Source of the DNA: Melioribacteraceae bacterium 4301-Me
GTDB taxonomy: Bacteria; Bacteroidota; Ignavibacteria; Ignavibacteriales; Melioribacteraceae
Length of the DNA stretch: 64,000 bases
Assembly (NCBI GenBank): GCA_041538185.1
Contig: JBGORM010000005.1
Location: 1 to 64,000 of the forward strand
Reading direction: 5' to 3'
Positions 44,756 through 52,127 of the stretch are shown here, one piece after another. The notes beneath the pieces are model-generated. The model was given only the letters and a program-made list of their open reading frames with translations, did not search any database and was not told the origin of the DNA. Made by a program: the position numbers and the translations under genes. Positions within the stretch are counted from its first letter, which is position 1. Each line of letters opens with the position of its first letter.

Positions 44756-46105
44756 TTATTTTTCCAACTGAAGCATTGCATCAATTTCCCTTTTAGATTT
44801 TGAAAGAGCTTCGGCTGCAGATAATTCTTTTTTTAAAGCAGCGTTTACATTGCCAGCAATTATATCCGAGATTTTTGTGTAATCTTCAAGTGAAGGACGC
44901 TGAATTATTTTTTTCAAAAGGGCCTTGTAAAATCTTAGAGTAGGATATTTAGCTAAAAGACTATCATCTTCATAAAAGTTTTTATTGATAGGCAAATATT
45001 CTCCAAATGAAAAAAGAATTTCCTGTGCTTCCTTCGATGTTGCATATTTTATAAAAGTAATTGCAGCTTCCTTTTCCTGAGAATATTTAGAAAGCATTAA
45101 ATTCCAGCCGCCAATTGTAGAATAAGATTCATTGCCATCAAAATGCAAAGGTGGTGCTTTGCGAAGAAAACGAAGTTTTTCCGATTCTTCCTTTGTAAGA
45201 TTTACAATTCGATACATATTTTGCCAACCTCTAAAAAATGGAACGTCGTTTTTGACCGCATACTTAAACGATTCGGCTTCCTCAAAATTAACCACTTCTT
45301 TTGGCACTATATGATATTTGTTGATAAGGTCAACGAAAAATTGTAAACATTTTTCTGTTCTTGGATTGATAAGATTGCTAAAATCTCCCATCTCAACATT
45401 AACATTATTTCCTTTAGTTAACTCTAAAAAATTACATATTAAGCCCTCATATGGTTTCCCTTGAAAAACATAAAGATATTTTGAGTTAAGTTGTTTATGT
45501 ATTGAGAGTAACTCTTCCCAACTGCCACCGTTATTAATTGTCTGCTCAATTTTTTCACCATTTGGAAGTTTGTTAATTATATCTTTTCTGTAGTATAATA
45601 TTCCTAAATCCATAAAAAGAGGAACAGCAAATAATGTGTCGTTATATTCGCAAGTCTTAAGTACGGGTTTAATTATTTGTGATAATTCATCTGAGGAAAA
45701 ATAATTACCAAGAGGTTCAGCCCATTTAACAAAACGAGGAATCCAAATTTGGTCAATTGAATAAACATCAATTCTGCTGCTTTGACTTCTCATTGCTCGC
45801 GTAATTAACTCTTTTCTTTTGTTTGTAGTAAACTTTTCGTAGCCGAAATCGATTGGTATTACTTCAATTTTCCCTTTGTATTTATTGTTAAACCGTTTAA
45901 TTATTTCAAGATGTGATTGTGTAATAACATCGGCAAAATAAATTTTTTTTACAGTGTTATTATTTTCATAAATATTCTTAAATGGAAAAAAGTAAAAAAT
46001 AAAGGAAAGTATTATTGCAATAAATATGAGCAAGTATACTATCCAACTTTGAGTTTTCTTTTCTGAGAAAAATTGTTCAGCTGCATTAATGTTTAATTCA
46101 CTCAT
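44756..46105 (-). CDS. Membrane-anchored family 1 solute-binding protein (sugar sensor)
   Basis: The 449-residue protein has a cytoplasmic N-terminus and one transmembrane helix (SWIVYLLIFIAIILSFIFYFF, about 20-40). It is not cleaved like a secreted binding protein. The rest is a family 1 extracellular solute-binding fold: HLEIIKRFNNKYKGKIEVIPI, PLFMDLGILYYRKDII and GGWNLMLSKYSQEKEAAITFIKYATSKEAQEIL. Maltose- and trehalose-type ligands are common for this family. No ABC permease or ATPase genes are nearby. Instead a kinase and a sigma-54 regulator follow within 23 and 57 bases, so it most likely senses sugar for signalling. Confidence 0.82.
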   Translation of the reverse strand: MSELNINAAEQFFSEKKTQSWIVYLLIFIAIILSFIFYFFPFKNIYENNNTVKKIYFADVITQSHLEIIKRFNNKYKGKIEVIPIDFGYEKFTTNKRKELITRAMRSQSSRIDVYSIDQIWIPRFVKWAEPLGNYFSSDELSQIIKPVLKTCEYNDTLFAVPLFMDLGILYYRKDIINKLPNGEKIEQTINNGGSWEELLSIHKQLNSKYLYVFQGKPYEGLICNFLELTKGNNVNVEMGDFSNLINPRTEKCLQFFVDLINKYHIVPKEVVNFEEAESFKYAVKNDVPFFRGWQNMYRIVNLTKEESEKLRFLRKAPPLHFDGNESYSTIGGWNLMLSKYSQEKEAAITFIKYATSKEAQEILFSFGEYLPINKNFYEDDSLLAKYPTLRFYKALLKKIIQRPSLEDYTKISDIIAGNVNAALKKELSAAEALSKSKREIDAMLQLEK

Positions 46106-46421
46106 GGTAAAATTCTCTATATATTAAGATGGGTTTTTTCACTTCCAACTTTAAACTAATTTTTACGTTATGACAATATTGGAATTATATAGTTTGTAGA
46201 AAAACCGAATTAATCTAATAATATAAAATAGTTTTTTCTATAAAAAATCTATTCTCATCAAAGCGACGCACAGTAGTATTCTGATTCCCTAAAAGAAATT
46301 AAGGAACGTCAACTAAATATTTTATATATGTTTTTTATAGAGAAGATTAAAAAATATGAGCATAATATTGATTCTTAAGTCAAAAATATTTTTTTACTTT
46401 CAACAAATTAATTTGATTGAT
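46106..46421. other. Divergent AT-rich intergenic region
   Basis: No gene is supported here. An 11-bp inverted repeat (TCTATAAAAAA near 46237 with TTTTTTATAGA near 46331) encloses about 85 bases. Its role is unknown. Promoters for the sugar-binding-protein gene (minus) and for crcB (plus, 46422) must lie here. Confidence 0.45.
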
Positions 46422-46429
46422 TATATTTG
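46422..46429 (+). promoter_or_regulatory. Bacteroidota-type promoter -7 box (TATATTTG) for crcB
   Basis: TATATTTG matches the TAnnTTTG -7 consensus of Bacteroidota sigma-A. Transcription would start within a few bases of the fluoride aptamer's first base at 46434, so the transcript would begin almost exactly with the riboswitch. Confidence 0.6.
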
Positions 46430-46433
46430 CAAT

Positions 46434-46504
46434 AGCGATGGGGTTCGCTTTGTAGCCACCGGCTCAAATTGTCCAAACCAACTTACCGGACTGATAACTC
46501 CTAC
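46434..46504 (+). promoter_or_regulatory. Fluoride riboswitch (crcB motif), copy B, upstream of crcB
   Basis: P1 AGCGA/TCGCT encloses TGGGGT. The second, longer hairpin has CCGG/CCGG and AAATTG/CAACTT pairings. The final strand is TGATAACTCCTAC, with ACTCC available for the pseudoknot with the first loop (one G-U pair). CTCCT of this strand can also pair with the crcB Shine-Dalgarno AGGAG at 46527-46531. That offers a direct way to switch translation on when fluoride locks the pseudoknot. Confidence 0.93.
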
Positions 46505-46540
46505 TATAAAATTAAACTACAAATAAAGGAGACTAAAAAG

Positions 46541-46918
46541 TTGCAAAACTATACATTAGTATTTATAGGTGCTGGATTAGGCGGGATGCTGCGCTATTGG
46601 ATGTCCAGTTTCGTCTATAAATTCCTCCCGCAAAATTTCCCTTACGGTACTTTGTCCGTAAATATATTGGGCAGCTTCTTAATTGGATTGATAATGTTTT
46701 ATTTCAATGAGAATAGACTAATCAATCCAGAGATAAGAACTTTTCTTACTATTGGTTTTTGTGGTGGACTTACTACATTCTCTACCTTTTCTTACGAAAC
46801 GATTACAATGCTTAAGGATAGAGAATTTTTCTTTGCAAGCATGAATATTTTAGCTAATGTGTTACTTACTTTAGTCGTTTTGTTTATTTCATACAAAATT
46901 TCTAAGGTGTTAAGTTAA
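46541..46918 (+). CDS. crcB: Fluoride channel/exporter CrcB (Fluc)
   Basis: The 125-residue inner-membrane protein has four helices and the Fluc motifs GAGLGGMLRYW, YGTLSVNILGSFLIG and GFCGGLTTFSTFSYE. Dimers form a fluoride-selective channel that lets the cell lose fluoride. Start: TTG at 46541, preceded by AAAGGAG. A longer frame from 46469 would begin inside the riboswitch and is rejected. The DUF190 gene follows after 26 bases. Confidence 0.96.
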   Translation: MQNYTLVFIGAGLGGMLRYWMSSFVYKFLPQNFPYGTLSVNILGSFLIGLIMFYFNENRLINPEIRTFLTIGFCGGLTTFSTFSYETITMLKDREFFFASMNILANVLLTLVVLFISYKISKVLS

Positions 46919-46944
46919 TTTATAAACAAATAGAGGAATGAATT

Positions 46945-47298
46945 ATGGAAATTAAAGGGGAAGCAAAGCTAATCCGTATTTTTGTAGGCGAAACAGATTT
47001 AATTCAGCACATGCCAGTTTACGAAAAAATTGTTCAAGAGGCTCGTAAAGCACAGCTTGCAGGTGCTACAGTGTTTAAAGGCGTAATGGGATTTGGAAAA
47101 TCAAGCAGAATTCATGCTGCAAAAATATTAAGACTTTCGGAGGACATGCCAATGGTAATTGAAATAGTCGATGAGTATGAAAAAGTTGAAAAATTTTTGC
47201 CAATCCTTCACAATATTTTCGAAGAAGCAAATTGTGGCGGATTAATCACAATCGAAAAAGCTGAAATTATTAAATATGTTGTAGGCAATAACAAATAG
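46945..47298 (+). CDS. DUF190-family protein, CrcB partner
   Basis: This 117-residue cytoplasmic protein belongs to DUF190 (GEAKLIRIFVGETD, ATVFKGVMGFGKSSRIHAA, DMPMVIEIVDEYEKVEKFLP). It has a ferredoxin-like, PII-resembling fold. It commonly sits beside crcB, and a role in regulating fluoride export is likely, though its mechanism is not established. Its stop codon is only 3 bases before a further fluoride aptamer (47302). Confidence 0.92.
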   Translation: MEIKGEAKLIRIFVGETDLIQHMPVYEKIVQEARKAQLAGATVFKGVMGFGKSSRIHAAKILRLSEDMPMVIEIVDEYEKVEKFLPILHNIFEEANCGGLITIEKAEIIKYVVGNNK

Positions 47299-47301
47299 TA
47301 A

Positions 47302-47355
47302 AGCGATGGAGTTCGCTGAAATTTAGATTGCCAAACAATCTATGATAACTCCTAC
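47302..47355 (+). promoter_or_regulatory. Fluoride riboswitch (crcB motif), copy C, orphan
   Basis: AGCGA-TGGAGT-TCGCT, a second hairpin AGATTG-CCAAA-CAATCT and TATGATAACTCCTAC reproduce the full fluoride-aptamer architecture, including the GGAGT/ACTCC pseudoknot. It begins 3 bases after the DUF190 stop and has no promoter of its own that I can see. The next sequences are a repeat and a truncated lptB, so its target gene may have been lost. Confidence 0.9.
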
Positions 47356-47428
47356 CAAACTATACTCTAATCAATACAAGTAGTTTTATGTATGCTGTTA
47401 ATTTTTAGACTTTCTTAAGTATCATATT

Positions 47429-47470
47429 AAACCTAAATTTTTCACCAGCCTGCTGGCGGTTAGAAAAATT
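47429..47470. repeat. Dispersed repeat with CCAG(N)CTGCTGG core, copy 2
   Basis: AACCTAAATTTTTCACCAGC followed by CTGCTGGCGGTTAGAAAAAT is the relative of 24418-24458. Both copies lie within about 100 bases of a fluoride aptamer. Confidence 0.65.
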
Positions 47471-47498
47471 GATGTAAAAAGAATAAAATCAATTAATT

Positions 47499-47654
47499 AT
47501 GCATACACTTCGTTTATTCAACATTAGAAAAGTGTTCGCAAAAAGAGAAGTTGTTAAAGGAATAAATATCGAGATTAAACAAGGAGAAGTTGTTGATTTA
47601 CCTGGACCAAACGGTACAGGCAAAACAACCACATTTCAATCAAACAAAAAATGA
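47499..47654 (+). pseudogene. Truncated LPS-export ABC ATPase (lptB-like) N-terminal fragment
   Basis: A 51-residue frame reads HTLRLFNIRKVFAKREVVKG and ends just after the Walker A motif GPNGTGKTTTF. The rest of an ABC ATPase (Q-loop, signature, Walker B) is absent. It aligns with the start of LptB-type proteins. The LLGPNG segment is altered to DLPGPNG, another sign of decay. It is not functional as an ATPase. Confidence 0.75.
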
Positions 47655-47773
47655 AAAACGACTTTGATTATGTGAGCTCTGCAAATTCCTTTTATGAAAT
47701 ACCTAAAGAACAAAGAAAATTAATTAATGTGTTAATTGCTAAACTCGTGGGAAGAAAAATTGGGACTTTATAG
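47651..47773 (+). CDS. Small open reading frame of 40 residues, doubtful
   Basis: This frame starts with ATG overlapping the stop of the lptB fragment (ATGA) and encodes KNDFDYVSSANSFYEIPKEQ and onward, ending 2 bases before the next gene. The tight packing is gene-like, but there is no recognisable family. It may be a leftover of a rearranged gene. Confidence 0.25.
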   Translation: MKNDFDYVSSANSFYEIPKEQRKLINVLIAKLVGRKIGTL

Positions 47774-47775
47774 CA

Positions 47776-48267
47776 ATGGCAAAAGAAAGTTTTTCCAATA
47801 AAAAAACAATCGAATTTATTGTGAAAGAACTAAAGAAAATCTTTGAAAAGAGAAACCACATTAAGGGAATAATAACCTGCGGTTTAGTTCTTATTAATTT
47901 GGCAAGCATGAAAGATGAAGAAGTGGAAAGTTATTTTTCAGAATTAAGTAAAGTTATCTACAAACTAATTGATGAGGCAAAAATCATTATACAAACAGAG
48001 AAACGTTTCGTGTTATTCCCTTTGCCCGATATTAAAAGAGAAGCATATGAAATCGGCAAGAAATATATGAAAAACTTTCTTGAATGGATTTGGGCTTCCC
48101 CGGATAGTGATAATACAAAAAACAATTCAGAACAATACATGGACATAATAACTCTCAGAACACCAAAATATACTGCTGAAGAACTAATGAGTATTATAGA
48201 AAATGAACTTTACAGCATAGAAGAGATAAGCAAAATTTTAGATAAAATTTCAAAGCACATTAGCTAA
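47776..48267 (+). CDS. Hypothetical helical protein
   Basis: This 163-residue, mostly helical and charged protein has no signal peptide, membrane segment or motif I recognise. Its start has no clear ribosome site, and its stop overlaps the convergent EIIA-like gene by 4 bases. It lies downstream of the orphan fluoride aptamer but is separated from it by a repeat and a pseudogene, so control by that aptamer is doubtful. Confidence 0.5.
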   Translation: MAKESFSNKKTIEFIVKELKKIFEKRNHIKGIITCGLVLINLASMKDEEVESYFSELSKVIYKLIDEAKIIIQTEKRFVLFPLPDIKREAYEIGKKYMKNFLEWIWASPDSDNTKNNSEQYMDIITLRTPKYTAEELMSIIENELYSIEEISKILDKISKHIS

Positions 48268-49052
48268 TTTTTTACTACCAACTTTACAGCGATACATTCG
48301 AGCATAGACCTATTAGCTTGGTAATCCGAAGAATTTCTTTTGATAATTCGCCAACCATTTTGCTCATAAAACCCTTTAGTATTAATCGATTCGATAAGCT
48401 GTGTTGACTTATCCAACAGTTCAACCAATTCCTTATTTTGGCAAAGCACTATAGGTCTTTGGTTCAATCCATATACAATAGTGACAGGCTCGATAAGTAC
48501 ATCGGAAAGCTGTTTAATTTTTTGTTGAGCTTGAGTATCGCGAGTTTCAAGTTGAATCATCCTTGCGCGTGCTTCAAATCCAACCATATCTTTTGAACTA
48601 CTAACTAAATCGAGCAAATAATTTCGAACAACGTTTAAATCTTTTGCCGTTCGCAGCAGTTCAATATTACTATTTTTTTGAAGAGCTTTAGCTAATAATG
48701 AAATTTCTTTTAAGTAGTGATTTCGTTGGTTATCGGGTACCAAGTACATAATAATAATATGTACTGGAATGTTATCGGGTGCCCCGTAATCTATGCCGGT
48801 GGGACTCCAGCCAACAGAACAGATTAAATCTTCATCATAAGGAACACGAGCATGAGGGCATGCAAAACCTTTTCCTAATGCGGTATTTGTATTTTTTTCT
48901 CTTGCAAGCACAAGTCCCTCTACGTCAGTCCCGTTCGGTACTGAAGGAATAGCCTCGATAATATGGGCTAAGAATTGAAGTGAATCGAACTTGTCGTTAT
49001 CCGGCAGTTCAATTAATCGACCTTCCTGCAGAGCATCTAATAAACTATCCAT
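48264..49052 (-). CDS. PTS EIIA (fructose/mannitol/nitrogen type)-like regulatory protein
   Basis: The 262-residue protein has an N-terminal EIIA fold with the phospho-histidine His67 in GFACPHARVP, plus SVGWSPTGIDYGAPD and HIIIMYLVPDNQRNHYLKEIS. A C-terminal extension of about 110 residues has no recognised domain. No PTS transport components are in the window. It starts 2 bases after the Mg2+-ATPase stop, so the two are co-translated. EIIA-Ntr proteins are known to control ion transporters (K+ systems in enteric bacteria). By analogy it may regulate the ATPase, which is an inference. Confidence 0.82.
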   Translation of the reverse strand: MDSLLDALQEGRLIELPDNDKFDSLQFLAHIIEAIPSVPNGTDVEGLVLAREKNTNTALGKGFACPHARVPYDEDLICSVGWSPTGIDYGAPDNIPVHIIIMYLVPDNQRNHYLKEISLLAKALQKNSNIELLRTAKDLNVVRNYLLDLVSSSKDMVGFEARARMIQLETRDTQAQQKIKQLSDVLIEPVTIVYGLNQRPIVLCQNKELVELLDKSTQLIESINTKGFYEQNGWRIIKRNSSDYQANRSMLECIAVKLVVKN

Positions 49053-49054
49053 AT

Positions 49055-51718
49055 TTAATTATCTCCGTATTTTTTAAAGAACCATCGTTTAATATTATGT
49101 GTTAATAAACTATAAGTAAATAAGAATGCAAAAATCCACAACCAAAAAATTCCCGGCAGTGGAACTAATCCAAATGTATTTGCAAATGGTGAATAAGGAA
49201 GCCATGCGGCAAGCAGCATTATAAGCAGGGTAGTTAAAGTCATAGTTGATGAAGCCATGCTTCCAATAAAAGGGACTCGCTTTGTACGGATTATATGTAC
49301 AATTAATGTTTGAGTTAATAAGGATTCCACAAACCAGCCGGTTTGAAATAGTTTCTCTAAATATATTTTTTGTTCGGTAGCTAAAAGAGGATTTAAAAAC
49401 TGGTTAGCGCCAAAGAAAAACCACATCAATGCATAAGTTGCATAATCAAAGATAGAACTTATTGGACCGATAAATATCATAAACCGTTTAATGTTGTCTA
49501 TGTTCCATTTTAGGGGTTTTTCAACAATTTCTTTGTCTACGTTATCAGTTGGTATGCCGGTCTGTGAGAAATCATAAAGCAAATTATTTAACAGAATTTG
49601 AATTGGTTTCATTGGCAAAAATGGAAATAGATAACTAGCGCCCAGCACACTGAACATATTTCCAAAATTCGAACTAGCACCCATTCGGATATACTTCACT
49701 ATATTTGCAAAAACTTTTCTTCCTTCAATAATGCCATCTTCAAGTACTACCAGGCTTTTTTCGAGTAATACAATATCAGCAGATTCTTTAGCCACATCAA
49801 CGCCGGAGTCGACAGAAATTCCTACATCAGCAGCTCGCAACGAGGGGGAATCGTTAATTCCATCGCCCATGTAGCCAACAACATGTCCCGATTGTCTTAA
49901 CGAAGTTATAACTTCTTCTTTTTGAATGGGTGAAAGTTTTGCAAACACATCATACTCTAATACCGTTTTAGAAAATTCCTCTGGAGAAAGTTGTTTAAGT
50001 TCTTCGCCGGTAATTATGCGGTTCACTTCTAATCCTACATCTTTACAAACTTTTTTTGTAACAAGTGAATTATCACCTGTTAATATTTTAACTTTAACTC
50101 CTGCATTTTTAAGTCCAGCTATTGCAGTAGCAGCGGATTCTTTCGGCGGGTCAAAGAAGGCTATATAGCCGAGCAAAATTAAATCCTTTTCATCAGCAAC
50201 TGTAAACACATCTTTAGTAGCTGGAAAATCTCGGTAACCAATAGCCAATACACGATAGCCGCTATTGTTTAGTATTTCAACTTCTTCATATAAATCATCT
50301 CGTATCATATCAATGAGAGGATAAATTTCATCATCTACCTGATAGTGGGTACAGACTGAATAGATTTCTTCTACAGCACCTTTACAAATAAGAACATGGT
50401 CTCCTTCATATTCTACTATAACTGACATTCTGCGTCTTTGGAAATCAAATGGCAGTTCATCAACCAGTTTGCATTTACCTTCAACATTAAGTTCAATGTG
50501 TTCAAGTATAGCACGGTCTATTAAATTTCGCAGACCAGTCTGATAAAAACTATTTAAATAAGCATATTGCAATACATCACGACTTTCGTTGCCCGTTATA
50601 TCAACATGTCTTTCTAAAACAACTTTATCTTGAGTTAACGTACCAGTCTTATCGGTGCAGAGAATATCAATAGCGCCAAAGTTTTGAATTGATGAAAGCT
50701 GTTTAACAATAACTTTCTTCTTAGACATTGTAAGTGCGCCTTTAGCAAGATTAACAGTAACAATCATAGGCAACATTTCAGGAGTTAGGCCAACTGCAAT
50801 TGACAATCCAAACAATAACGCTTCAATCCAATTTCCTTTAGTTAATCCGACTATCATAAAAACTGCAAGCACCATAACCACCATAAAACGAATCATAAGC
50901 CAAGTGAAAGACTTTACACCTTTATCGAAGCTCGTTTCAGTTCTTGTTTCGGTCAATCGTTCTGAAATTGAACCGAAGTATGTATTGGTTGCTGTATTTA
51001 CTACAACTCCGCGTGCAGACCCACTTAAAACATTTGTACCCTGAAAACAAGCATTTTGTAATTCAAATACAAAGCCATTGGTGCTTATTTTTGATGGTTC
51101 AGCTTTCTTTTCTATAGGCAGTGATTCACCAGTAAGAAGTGATTGGCTAACAAAAAAATCTTTTGCATGAATTAGTCTTAAATCCGCGGGTATAATTGAA
51201 CCAGCATGAAGTAAAACAATATCGCCAGGCACTATATTAGACATTGGAAGCTCAATCTCTTTACCATCTCTTAACACCAAAACATGAGATTGCACACGTT
51301 TGCCTAATGCTTCTACAGCTTTTGTCGACTTTCTATCCAAAACGTAAGAAAGGCCTACACTAAGCAGAACCATCACACTAACTATCAGCGTTGACTTTTC
51401 CTCGCCAATTATCAAAGAAACGACAGCTATTATTAATAATTGAATTACTAATGGACTTTTTATTCTGCTGTATATATCTGCCCAAAAGCTATAACTACGA
51501 GCGTGTGCCGGCTCATTAAAACCAAATTCCTCCAAGCGTTCTTCGGCATCTTCAGATGACAATCCACTTGGACTAGTTCTCAATCTTTTAAGTGCTTCAT
51601 TAACTTCTAATCCACAAATTTCAATTAAACGACTTTCATTTTCAGAAGCTTTATGTGGAGCTTTTGCTGCCTTAGTAAATGCAGATGATGAAATTTTAGA
51701 AAAGATAGAACGACGCAT
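49055..51718 (-). CDS. mgtA: Mg2+-translocating P-type ATPase (P3B, MgtA/MgtB type)
   Basis: The 887-residue inner-membrane pump has the P-type signatures TGESLPIEK, the phosphorylation site DKTGTLTQDK and the hinge GDGINDSPSLRAADVGIS. The helix-4 sequence GLTPEMLPMIV is typical of MgtA. About ten membrane helices are present. The length is that of the family. AGGAGG precedes the ATG at 51718. A 5' leader of about 240 bases with strong hairpins lies upstream, and an EIIA-like gene follows after 2 bases. It should import Mg2+ when Mg2+ is scarce. Confidence 0.94.
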   Translation of the reverse strand: MRRSIFSKISSSAFTKAAKAPHKASENESRLIEICGLEVNEALKRLRTSPSGLSSEDAEERLEEFGFNEPAHARSYSFWADIYSRIKSPLVIQLLIIAVVSLIIGEEKSTLIVSVMVLLSVGLSYVLDRKSTKAVEALGKRVQSHVLVLRDGKEIELPMSNIVPGDIVLLHAGSIIPADLRLIHAKDFFVSQSLLTGESLPIEKKAEPSKISTNGFVFELQNACFQGTNVLSGSARGVVVNTATNTYFGSISERLTETRTETSFDKGVKSFTWLMIRFMVVMVLAVFMIVGLTKGNWIEALLFGLSIAVGLTPEMLPMIVTVNLAKGALTMSKKKVIVKQLSSIQNFGAIDILCTDKTGTLTQDKVVLERHVDITGNESRDVLQYAYLNSFYQTGLRNLIDRAILEHIELNVEGKCKLVDELPFDFQRRRMSVIVEYEGDHVLICKGAVEEIYSVCTHYQVDDEIYPLIDMIRDDLYEEVEILNNSGYRVLAIGYRDFPATKDVFTVADEKDLILLGYIAFFDPPKESAATAIAGLKNAGVKVKILTGDNSLVTKKVCKDVGLEVNRIITGEELKQLSPEEFSKTVLEYDVFAKLSPIQKEEVITSLRQSGHVVGYMGDGINDSPSLRAADVGISVDSGVDVAKESADIVLLEKSLVVLEDGIIEGRKVFANIVKYIRMGASSNFGNMFSVLGASYLFPFLPMKPIQILLNNLLYDFSQTGIPTDNVDKEIVEKPLKWNIDNIKRFMIFIGPISSIFDYATYALMWFFFGANQFLNPLLATEQKIYLEKLFQTGWFVESLLTQTLIVHIIRTKRVPFIGSMASSTMTLTTLLIMLLAAWLPYSPFANTFGLVPLPGIFWLWIFAFLFTYSLLTHNIKRWFFKKYGDN

Positions 51719-51973
51719 AATGCTCCTCCTTAAGTGAAGTATGGAGACAAATAAAATGCTTCTTCCAAATTAATTGACTATCAATTATTTATTAATTCAA
51801 TTTTATCCTTGGCACCTCAGAAAATAATTCCCTAAGATAGCCAACGATAAAATTGAAGGAGGGCTATCTTAAGGCATGACGATTTGTAGCAGAACTAAAA
51901 TACTCTTAGCGCCAGGTTCGTCAGAATCAGGCATTGCTTCCCTTATTTTTATTTATTTTGCAACTCAAATATA
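51719..51973 (-). promoter_or_regulatory. Promoter and long structured 5' leader of the Mg2+-ATPase gene
   Basis: On the minus strand TATATTTG (51973-51966) matches the TAnnTTTG -7 box, which would give a leader of about 240 bases. The leader contains TGACGA/TCGTCA enclosing CTAA/TTAG, and then an 11-bp stem CTAAGATAGCC/GGCTATCTTAG (in plus orientation 51832-51875). It does not show the conserved M-box (ykoK) or yybP-ykoY blocks. A metal-responsive leader is likely but unassigned. Confidence 0.5.
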
Positions 51974-52127
51974 ATAAAAGGTAGAGATTTATAATATATC
52001 ACCTTTGCCTACTTTGTTACATAATTATAAGTTAACAATAAGGAATTGGTAAAAAATTGTATAACAAGCTTTGCATCTTAGCTTTAGAAGTTTCATCAAA
52101 TACTTTATGAAATAAAAAGGTTCTGGC

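Noticed and set aside
44756..46105. Component of a sugar ABC importer
   Set aside because: No permease or ATPase genes are nearby, the protein keeps a membrane anchor, and it is followed by a kinase and a regulator.
46469..46540. N-terminal extension of CrcB
   Set aside because: It would start inside the fluoride aptamer. The TTG at 46541 has AAAGGAG upstream and gives a family-length protein.
47499..47654. Functional LptB ATPase
   Set aside because: Only the first 51 residues remain and all motifs after Walker A are missing.
51719..51973. M-box or yybP-ykoY riboswitch for the mgtA leader
   Set aside because: The conserved core blocks of neither class can be found. It is kept as an unassigned structured leader.
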